From an uncultured beta proteobacterium (GTDB lineage Bacteria > Pseudomonadota > Gammaproteobacteria > Burkholderiales > Burkholderiaceae): a DNA stretch of 5,089 nucleotides. Below are positions 1 to 5,089 of the stretch, in pieces. Under the pieces are notes generated by a model, which saw nothing but the letters and a program-made list of their open reading frames with translations, searched no databases and was not told the origin of the DNA. The position numbers were made by a program, and so were the translations under genes. The DNA lies in the NCBI GenBank assembly GCA_903938955.1, contig CAJAFJ010000280.1, forward strand, positions 1-5,089. Direction: 5' to 3'. Positions within the stretch are counted from its first letter, which is position 1, and the number at the start of each line of letters is the position of its first letter.

Positions 1-1308
1 CTGGTGAACACCTTGCTCCCGTCGATGGACATCTACCTGGTGACCGACCACCAAGGCGAAATCATCCACGCCAGTGCCGGGGCCGACAAAGCACTCTCGG
101 TGTTGGGCTTGTCGCTGAATTGGCAAAACATCATGCACATGATGCCGCCCTCGCAGCGGGCGGGTGTGCAGGCCTTGTTGCAGCGCTTTGCCGGGCCGGG
201 AGCTACCGGTGCCATTCAGATGTACCCGCTGGCGTTTGGCGATGGCAACCCGGAGCAGGTCACGCAGATTTATGAGGCCCTGGTCCTGCAGGGCGGGTCG
301 CTTGAGCAAGCCGAGATTTATTGGCTGCTGGGGCAAGAGGGGCAGCCGGGCGTCAGCGGCATCGAGATTGCCAAAACGCACTCGCTGCTGGCCGAAGGGG
401 AAGAGGCACTGCTGCTCACCGATGCAGACAGCAACATCCTCGCGGTCAATCCGGCCTTTACCCGCATCACCGGCTACAGCGATTTCGATGTGTGGGGCCT
501 TAACCCGCGCCTCTTGAGTTCCGGCTTGCAGGACGTGGACTTCTACAAAACATTTTGGGCCAGCCTGCAGGAGTCCGGGACCTGGACCGGTGAGTTCTTT
601 AACCGCCGCAAAAATGGCAAGATTTTTTTCGAATGGGTCACCGTCAAGGCGGTGCAAGATACCGAGGGTGCCACGCAGTACTACCTGGCCGCTTTTGCCG
701 ATATGTCGCAGCGCGAGAACGACACCCGGCAATTTTCTTCCCTGCAGGTGCATCACGACCCCATGACCGGTTTGCCGAACCGGCGCCTGTTTGAAGACCT
801 GCTGACCCAAGCCCTGGAAGAAGCGGCTCTGGGGCAAACGGGCTGCAGTGTGCTGTCGATGAGTCTGAACCAGTTCAAACAGATCACCGATGAGTTGGGC
901 CATGAAGTCGGTGACCTGATCCTGATGGAGTGCAGCGCCCGCCTGCAGCGCCTGATGCGGCCCGGTGATGTGATTGCGCGGGTCGGGGGCGATGAGTTTT
1001 TGGTGCTGCTGAAAGGCATTGAGCACCAGGCCGAGGCGGAACGCCTGGCCAGCACCTTGCTGAAGTTCATGGGTCAACCGATTCAGCTGTCCCGCCAGCA
1101 GTTGTCCATGACGGCGAGCCTGGGTTGCGCCCGCTACCCGCACGACGGCAATAACGCGCGCATCCTGATCATGCGGGCCGGTGCGGCCCTGTATGCGGCC
1201 AAACGGTTTGGCACTGATTTTTTCTTTTATGAACTGGGTCATGTGTCCGAACTGGAGCAGCCCGGTGTTTCTGACACCCCCCTCGCAACCCCGGAGTCTC
1301 AGCCATGA
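1..1308 (+). CDS. PAS-PAS-GGDEF protein, 5'-truncated by window edge; probably catalytically degenerate
   Basis: Cytoplasmic c-di-GMP signalling protein with no membrane segment in the visible part. The frame is open from base 1. Residues here are counted from the GTG at base 4, but that is probably not the real start: the paralog at 1705-3093 has about 49 more residues before the matching point (Tyr11 here, Tyr60 there). Domains: a divergent PAS-like region (about 5-115), a clear PAS (about 128-238, with NPAF at 149-152, NRRKNG at 200-205 and a DMS end at 233-235), then GGDEF (about 249-412, beginning near HHDPMTGLPNRR). The GGDEF loop is intact (328-332), as is an RxxD inhibitory site (Arg319-Asp322) five residues before it. 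However, the usual D-x-D before FK is Ser287-Leu-Asn289, the guanine-contacting Asn is Thr295, and the Asp of the late A-D-x-A-x-Y motif is Gly393. Asp304 and Lys400 remain. By the PleD model the metal site is damaged, so cyclase activity is doubtful. A 21-residue Pro/Ser-containing tail (414-434) is absent from the paralog. Domain identity is firm; loss of activity is inferred. Confidence 0.93.
   Translation: MVNTLLPSMDIYLVTDHQGEIIHASAGADKALSVLGLSLNWQNIMHMMPPSQRAGVQALLQRFAGPGATGAIQMYPLAFGDGNPEQVTQIYEALVLQGGSLEQAEIYWLLGQEGQPGVSGIEIAKTHSLLAEGEEALLLTDADSNILAVNPAFTRITGYSDFDVWGLNPRLLSSGLQDVDFYKTFWASLQESGTWTGEFFNRRKNGKIFFEWVTVKAVQDTEGATQYYLAAFADMSQRENDTRQFSSLQVHHDPMTGLPNRRLFEDLLTQALEEAALGQTGCSVLSMSLNQFKQITDELGHEVGDLILMECSARLQRLMRPGDVIARVGGDEFLVLLKGIEHQAEAERLASTLLKFMGQPIQLSRQQLSMTASLGCARYPHDGNNARILIMRAGAALYAAKRFGTDFFFYELGHVSELEQPGVSDTPLATPESQP
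1293..1296 (+). promoter_or_regulatory. Ribosome binding site of the receiver gene, with ATGA stop/start overlap
   Basis: GGAG lies 8 bases before the ATG at 1305, inside the last codons of the upstream GGDEF gene. The ATG shares bases with that gene's TGA (ATGA, 1305-1308), the usual arrangement for translational coupling. It supports the chosen start and co-expression of receiver and GGDEF protein. Confidence 0.75.
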
Positions 1309-1670
1309 CCCATATTCTGATCGTCGACGACCATTCCGATATTCGCCGTCTGCTCACCATCACGTTTGGCAAGGAATACGACATTCTTGAAGCCGAAGAC
1401 GGCCTGGTCGCCCTGGAGCTGATTCGGCGCCATCATCCCAAAGTGGTGTTGCTGGACGTGATGATGCCCGGTGCCCTGGATGGGCTGCAGGTGCTCGACG
1501 CCATCAAGGCCGATCCCAAAACCCGTGACATTCTGGTCGGCATGGTGACCGCGCGCGGTCAGGTGGCCGACAGCGACGAGGCCAGCCGGCGCGGCGCCGA
1601 TGCCTACTTCGTCAAACCCTTCAGCCCGCTCCAGGTGGTGGCTTGGGTGCGCAGCAAGTTGAAAAGTTGA
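1305..1670 (+). CDS. Single-domain response regulator (CheY-like receiver)
   Basis: A 121-residue protein made of one receiver (REC) domain and nothing else, a normal length for a CheY-type regulator. All phosphorylation-site residues are visible: acidic pair Asp8-Asp9, phospho-acceptor Asp51 in the strand LLDVMMPG, switch Thr82 after strand 4, aromatic Tyr101, and Lys104 followed by Pro105 in a VKPF turn. It should accept phosphate from a histidine kinase and signal by changing partner contacts, because it has no DNA-binding or enzymatic output domain. Its start overlaps the stop of the upstream PAS-GGDEF gene and it is followed after 34 bp by a second PAS-GGDEF gene, then a histidine kinase. 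The kinase is a plausible phosphate donor and either GGDEF protein a plausible target; both links are inferred from position only. An alternative is a CheY/PilH-like protein serving a chemotaxis or pilus system elsewhere. The REC assignment is secure; the partner is not known. Confidence 0.96.
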   Translation: MTHILIVDDHSDIRRLLTITFGKEYDILEAEDGLVALELIRRHHPKVVLLDVMMPGALDGLQVLDAIKADPKTRDILVGMVTARGQVADSDEASRRGADAYFVKPFSPLQVVAWVRSKLKS

Positions 1671-1691
1671 GGCGCTGACCCGGCACGCGAC

Positions 1692-1699
1692 AAGGAGGA
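1692..1699 (+). promoter_or_regulatory. Strong Shine-Dalgarno site in the only intergenic gap
   Basis: AAGGAGGA is nearly a full anti-16S match and ends 5 bases before the ATG at 1705. It sits in the only intergenic gap of the window (1671-1704). It fixes the start of the second PAS-GGDEF gene and suggests efficient initiation not dependent on coupling to the receiver gene. The rest of the gap shows no hairpin-plus-T-run terminator and no convincing -35/-10 pair. Confidence 0.85.
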
Positions 1700-1704
1700 C
1701 GACG

Positions 1705-3093
1705 ATGGATGGCAACGACGGCATGCAACTGCAAATGTTTCGCTATGCGCAAGACTTGCAAGAACTGATGGGCCAGCAAACCCGTCTGCAAAAGCGCTAC
1801 CAGCTCTTGTTGCATTCCCTCGGGCGCGGCAGTCTGGGGCAGGATCGCCTGCAGGGCCAACTGCTGGCCTGGCTGGACCGCTATCTGGTGACCAATCTGC
1901 AAGGCGAGTTTTTGCGCGCCAGTCCGGCCCTGAGCCAGGCGATGCACGCCAGCGCAGCCGCCTGGACTGGCCCCTTTATTCAGGATATGGTCCCGCCCGA
2001 TCAGGCGCCCCGCGTGCAGGCGCTGCTGTCCACTTTGGCGGTTCACGGGGAGCATGGCCCCATCCAGCGGCGCCAGCTGGTGCTGCGCGATGACGCCGCG
2101 TCCCCGCAGGGGCGTGCCTATGACGCGCTGATCCATGTGGTGAACAAGCACGATCATCTGGAGGTGCACTGGCTATTGGGTTGCGAGGTGCCGCCCGGTG
2201 CCCCCGAGGGGGCGATTCACGCCGCGTTCCTAGCTTTGGGTGACAGTGAAGACGGCCTGCTGCTGGTGGGTCAGGATGGCAATATACAAGCCCTTAATTC
2301 CGCTGTGACCCGCATCACGGGCTACAGCCAGGCCGAGTTGCAGGGGCAAAACCCGCACACCTTCAGTTCCGAGTTTCACGATGCCGATTTTTACCCTGAC
2401 TTGTGGGACCAGTTGCTTCGGACCGGCAGCTGGACCGGGGAACTCTTCAACCGACGCAAAAATGGCCAGGTCTACCTGAGTTGGGAGTCGATCAAGGCGG
2501 TCAAAAACGCCAGCGGCGACACCGTGTCCTACATCGCCTCGTTCACCGATATGTCCCCCGACCGCATCGACACTCGTGAGCTGACACACCTGGCATTTCA
2601 TGACCATTTAACCGGCTTGCCCAACCGCCGCATGCTCGAAGACCGCCTTCAGCAGGCGCTGCTGCTCGCCAGTGAAGCGCAAAGCGGCCTGAGCGTGCTG
2701 GTGCTGGACCTGAACGGCTTCAAGCCGATCAACGATGCGCTGGGGCACGATGTTGGCGACCTGGTGCTGCAAGCCGTGGGGTCGCGGCTGCAGGTCTCGG
2801 TGCGCCGTGTGGACATCTGCGCGCGCGTGGGTGGCGACGAGTTTGTGGTGGTGTTGCACGGCACCCATGCCGAGCCCGATGTCGAGCGCATCGCCAGCGG
2901 TATTCTGGCGGCGATATCGGCCCCGATTGACCTTGGGAAACGCGTGGTGAGCGTGGGGGCCAGCATGGGCTGCGCCCGTTTTCCGCGCGACGCGCAGAAC
3001 ATGACGACCCTGCTCAAACACGCCGATACCGCCATGTACCGTGCCAAGCGCGCCGGCTCTAAATTGAGTTTTTACGCCGACGGACATGACTGA
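1705..3093 (+). CDS. Diguanylate cyclase with N-terminal coil, two PAS domains and GGDEF (probably active)
   Basis: Complete 462-residue cytoplasmic protein, predicted to make c-di-GMP from two GTP. Order: a Gln/Leu-rich helix likely to form a coiled coil (about 8-40); a divergent PAS-like region (about 50-165, beginning DRYLVTNLQGEFLRAS); a clear PAS (about 175-290, with RITGYS, NRRKNG at 249-254 and FTDMS at 280-284); and GGDEF (about 297-457, beginning FHDHLTGLPNRR). Key residues by the PleD model are present: metal Asp335 (in DLNGFK; the second position is Asn337), guanine-contacting Asn343 and Asp352, GGDEF loop 376-380, and Lys448 in the C-terminal YRAK motif. The RxxD inhibitory site (Arg367-Asp370) lies five residues before GGDEF, so product inhibition is expected. 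GSK replaces the usual GRN at 451-453. No EAL domain or membrane segment is seen. It aligns end to end with the GGDEF protein at 1-1308, so the two are paralogs. Its start is set by a strong Shine-Dalgarno site, and its last 8 bases overlap the histidine kinase gene. The PAS ligand cannot be told from sequence. Confidence 0.95.
   Translation: MDGNDGMQLQMFRYAQDLQELMGQQTRLQKRYQLLLHSLGRGSLGQDRLQGQLLAWLDRYLVTNLQGEFLRASPALSQAMHASAAAWTGPFIQDMVPPDQAPRVQALLSTLAVHGEHGPIQRRQLVLRDDAASPQGRAYDALIHVVNKHDHLEVHWLLGCEVPPGAPEGAIHAAFLALGDSEDGLLLVGQDGNIQALNSAVTRITGYSQAELQGQNPHTFSSEFHDADFYPDLWDQLLRTGSWTGELFNRRKNGQVYLSWESIKAVKNASGDTVSYIASFTDMSPDRIDTRELTHLAFHDHLTGLPNRRMLEDRLQQALLLASEAQSGLSVLVLDLNGFKPINDALGHDVGDLVLQAVGSRLQVSVRRVDICARVGGDEFVVVLHGTHAEPDVERIASGILAAISAPIDLGKRVVSVGASMGCARFPRDAQNMTTLLKHADTAMYRAKRAGSKLSFYADGHD
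3079..3093 (+). promoter_or_regulatory. Overlapping stop/start junction of GGDEF gene and kinase gene
   Basis: The kinase ATG (3086-3088) lies inside the preceding gene, whose TGA is at 3091-3093, giving an 8-bp overlap. Only a weak GACGGA purine stretch (3079-3084) precedes the ATG, directly adjacent to it, which is poor as an independent ribosome site. Initiation probably relies on ribosomes finishing the cyclase gene. This start also places the first membrane helix right after a short cytoplasmic leader, as expected. Confidence 0.6.
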
Positions 3094-5089
3094 TTTTTCG
3101 CTCGTATCGCCCAAATACTGGCGCCTTCTGTTGACGATCTGGCTGGCGGCGCTGGTGCTGATCGTGCTGACGTGGGGGCATGTGTTTGTGCTGGCCGGGG
3201 AGAGTCAGGCCCGCGAGATGGCCGCGTCCGAGAGCGAGCTGGCCAACCTGACCCGTGTCAGCCAGGAGCATGCCCACCGCACCTTTCGCAGTGCCGATCA
3301 GGCGATCCGGTTTATCCAGTCGCGCTACCTGGAAGTCGGTGATCGTCTTGATCTCAAGGCCCTAACGACCAGCGGGGTCATTGACACCGAAATTTTCAAT
3401 CAGGTCGGCATCATTGATGCACAGGGAATTTTCACCCATTCCAATCTGCCTATTACCAGCCGTCTTGATCTGTCAGACCGCGAGCATTTCAAAGTTCATG
3501 TGGCCGATGACGCGGCCGGTTTGTTTGTCTCCAAGCCGGTACTCGGACGCGCCAGTGGCAAATGGTCGATCCAGCTGACGCGGCGCATCACCCGTGCCAA
3601 TGGTGACTTTGCCGGGGTGGTGGTGATCTCGATGGACCCCGGTTACTTCACCCGTTTCTACAGCGCGCTCAATCTGGGGCCGCAGGGCCTGAATGCCTTG
3701 TATGGTCTGGACGGGATCGCGCGCGCGCGCAAAGTAGGGACGAAGGAGGACGCCGGGGCCAGTGGGGCCGCCGCCCCGGTATTGGCACGCATTGCCCAGG
3801 GCGAGGAATTCGGCGCCTACACCGAACGGTCGGTGGTGGATGGGGTGGACCGCATGCTGTATTTCCGAAAAATCCCCCAGTACCCGCTGATGGTGTTGGC
3901 GGGTCGGGAAAAGCAGGAAATTTTGACTGAATATCAGCGTGGCAAAGACGCCCTGATTCTGCAGGCCTTGCTGCTGAGCGCGCTGATTCTGGCCCTGGCG
4001 GCGGGTCTGGTGCGTTACCTCGGGCAACTCCGGCGTGCCGTGGCGGCGCGCCAGGCGGTACAGCGCCAGCAACAAGACCATGCGCAGCAGCTGGACATTA
4101 TCTTTGCCCTGAGCCCCGATGGCTTTGTGTCGTTTGACGCAGAGTACCGGGTCAAGTACGTCAGCCCGGCGTTCAGCCAGATGACCGCCCAGGGCGCGGT
4201 GCAACTGGAAGGGCTGGGGGAACATGATTTTTCAGCCTGGCTGGGCCAGCGCTGCTTGCCAGAGGCCCCGTTCATCGGGGTGTCCGCCTTGCGCGCCCAG
4301 GCGGATTCGAGTCAGTCCGCGGTGAGCGAGCTGGTGGGCCTGTGTGGCCGCGAAAAACGGGTGCTGCAAGTGGGGCTGCGCAGCAGCGCATCGGCTTCGG
4401 TGTCACAAATTCTGTATTTTCGGGATGTGACGCACGAGACCGAAGTGGACCACATGAAGAGTGAATTTCTGGCTACCGCAGCGCACGAGTTGCGCACGCC
4501 CATGGCCAGCATTTTTGGCTTTTCGGAACTGCTGCTGTCGCAGCCGATGGAGGCTGAGGGTCAGCAAGAAGCGCTGGGCATTATTTACAGCCAGTCCAAA
4601 CTGATGAGCAAGATTCTTGACGAACTGCTGGACCTGGCACGCATCGAGGCGCGCCGCGGCAAGGATTTTCGCTACACGCGGGTCTGCCTGCAAACGCTGG
4701 TGGCCGACATCGTGAAAGCCTACCCGCAACCGAAAGACCGCAGCAGCCCCGAGTTGCGGATGCCGCAAGAGCCACCTTTGTATGTGATGGCCGATCAGGG
4801 CAAGCTGCGCCAGGCCCTGCAGAATGTTTTGTCCAATGCCTACAAATACTCGCCCGCCGGTGGCGCGGTGGTGATTGAGCTTGAGGCCCGCCATGCGGCC
4901 GACCGCCCACCCGAAGTCTGCATTCACATCTCGGACCCCGGTATCGGCATGAGCGCTGAGCAAATGAGCCGCGTGTGCGAGCGTTTTTACCGTGCCGATG
5001 CCTCCGGCAAGATTCCGGGCACCGGCCTGGGCATGAGCATCGTCAAAGAGATCATTGATCTTCACCGCGGTCAACTGAGCTTGCACAGC
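3086..5089 (+). CDS. Transmembrane hybrid-less sensor histidine kinase (dCache-like sensor, PAS, HisKA, HATPase), 3' end beyond window
   Basis: The frame stays open for 668 codons to the window edge. Inner-membrane kinase: TM1 at about 14-37, periplasmic sensor 38-287, TM2 at about 290-312. The sensor resembles dCache/PDC domains of proteobacterial receptors: an IIDAQG strand with Asp111, SDREHF at 130-135, SKPVLGR at 149-155, GKWSIQLTRRI at 158-168 and FAGVVVISMDPGYF at 175-188. No HAMP domain is obvious after TM2; a Gln/Arg-rich helix leads into a cytoplasmic PAS (about 336-452, ending YFRDVT). HisKA follows with phospho-acceptor His467 in HELRTP; the ExxT phosphatase motif (Glu468, Thr471) is present. 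The HATPase domain shows the N box with Asn580 and Asn584, G1 as DPGIG (617-621), the F box ERFYRAD from Glu632, and G2 as GTGLG (645-649). All catalytic boxes are intact. The last part of the HATPase, and any C-terminal receiver, would lie beyond the edge. The likely partner is the stand-alone receiver two genes upstream (inferred). The ligand is unknown; dCache domains often bind small metabolites. Confidence 0.95.
   Translation, partial: MTDFSLVSPKYWRLLLTIWLAALVLIVLTWGHVFVLAGESQAREMAASESELANLTRVSQEHAHRTFRSADQAIRFIQSRYLEVGDRLDLKALTTSGVIDTEIFNQVGIIDAQGIFTHSNLPITSRLDLSDREHFKVHVADDAAGLFVSKPVLGRASGKWSIQLTRRITRANGDFAGVVVISMDPGYFTRFYSALNLGPQGLNALYGLDGIARARKVGTKEDAGASGAAAPVLARIAQGEEFGAYTERSVVDGVDRMLYFRKIPQYPLMVLAGREKQEILTEYQRGKDALILQALLLSALILALAAGLVRYLGQLRRAVAARQAVQRQQQDHAQQLDIIFALSPDGFVSFDAEYRVKYVSPAFSQMTAQGAVQLEGLGEHDFSAWLGQRCLPEAPFIGVSALRAQADSSQSAVSELVGLCGREKRVLQVGLRSSASASVSQILYFRDVTHETEVDHMKSEFLATAAHELRTPMASIFGFSELLLSQPMEAEGQQEALGIIYSQSKLMSKILDELLDLARIEARRGKDFRYTRVCLQTLVADIVKAYPQPKDRSSPELRMPQEPPLYVMADQGKLRQALQNVLSNAYKYSPAGGAVVIELEARHAADRPPEVCIHISDPGIGMSAEQMSRVCERFYRADASGKIPGTGLGMSIVKEIIDLHRGQLSLHS
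3718..3730 (+). repeat. Alternating CG tract inside the kinase sensor domain
   Basis: Thirteen bases of strict C/G alternation encode part of an Ile-Ala-Arg-Ala-Arg-Lys stretch in the membrane-proximal half of the periplasmic domain. It can be read as a by-product of GCG/CGC codons. It is the longest simple dinucleotide run I noticed in the window. Confidence 0.7.

Noticed and set aside
4..6. GTG as start codon of the first gene
   Set aside because: The frame is open from base 1, no ribosome site can be seen, and the paralog has about 49 further residues upstream of the matching point. The gene is better treated as cut by the window edge.
623..629. Run of seven T in the first GGDEF gene as a possible phase-variation site
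   Set aside because: It encodes the Ile-Phe-Phe of a PAS strand that matches the paralog, the frame is intact, and seven bases is too short to argue for programmed slippage.
1671..1704. Possible promoter or terminator in the gap between receiver and second GGDEF gene
   Set aside because: Only 34 bases, mostly taken by the Shine-Dalgarno region. No hairpin with a T run and no convincing -35/-10 pair is visible.
1621..2169. 182-residue open frame on the minus strand across the intergenic gap
   Set aside because: Antisense to the receiver end and the start of the second PAS-GGDEF gene. It has no recognised domain and no support for its own expression.
3473..4225. 250-residue open frame on the minus strand
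   Set aside because: It lies wholly opposite the histidine kinase, whose plus-strand frame has clear domain motifs. The translation has no recognisable domain and reflects codon bias in GC-rich DNA.
4403..5086. 227-residue open frame on the minus strand
   Set aside because: Antisense to the HisKA and HATPase region of the kinase, including His467 and the N and G boxes. The plus-strand reading explains the sequence fully.

Overview
The window is a gene-dense stretch of signal-transduction genes, all on the plus strand. The DNA is GC-rich with strong G/C preference at third codon positions and good Shine-Dalgarno sites. The dCache-PAS-kinase and PAS-GGDEF architectures are typical of Betaproteobacteria. 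A Burkholderiales/Comamonadaceae-like environmental bacterium is my best guess; this is inferred from style and not from a marker gene.

Layout: (1) 1-1308, the 3' part of a gene for a two-PAS GGDEF protein whose start lies before the window; (2) 1305-1670, a stand-alone CheY-like receiver whose ATG overlaps the previous stop (ATGA); (3) a 34-bp gap holding a strong ribosome binding site; (4) 1705-3093, a complete two-PAS GGDEF protein that is a co-linear paralog of the first gene; (5) 3086-5089, a membrane-bound sensor histidine kinase with a periplasmic dCache-like domain and an internal PAS domain. The kinase starts inside the end of the preceding gene and runs off the right edge after 668 codons. 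There is no gap longer than 34 bp, no visible terminator or promoter, and no RNA gene, mobile element or CRISPR array. The four genes look like one transcription unit extending beyond both edges.

How they may work together (inference): the kinase senses a periplasmic signal and could phosphorylate the stand-alone receiver, which has no output domain and would have to act by protein contact. The two cytoplasmic PAS-GGDEF proteins flanking the receiver are obvious candidate partners, which would make this a phosphorelay/cyclic-di-GMP module. The two GGDEF proteins are not equivalent. The second has the key residues expected of an active diguanylate cyclase. The first keeps the GGDEF loop and the RxxD inhibitory site but has lost the metal-binding Asp, the guanine-contacting Asn and another conserved Asp. 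It may therefore be a c-di-GMP-binding or dimerising partner rather than an enzyme. This contrast is the most interesting thing in the window.
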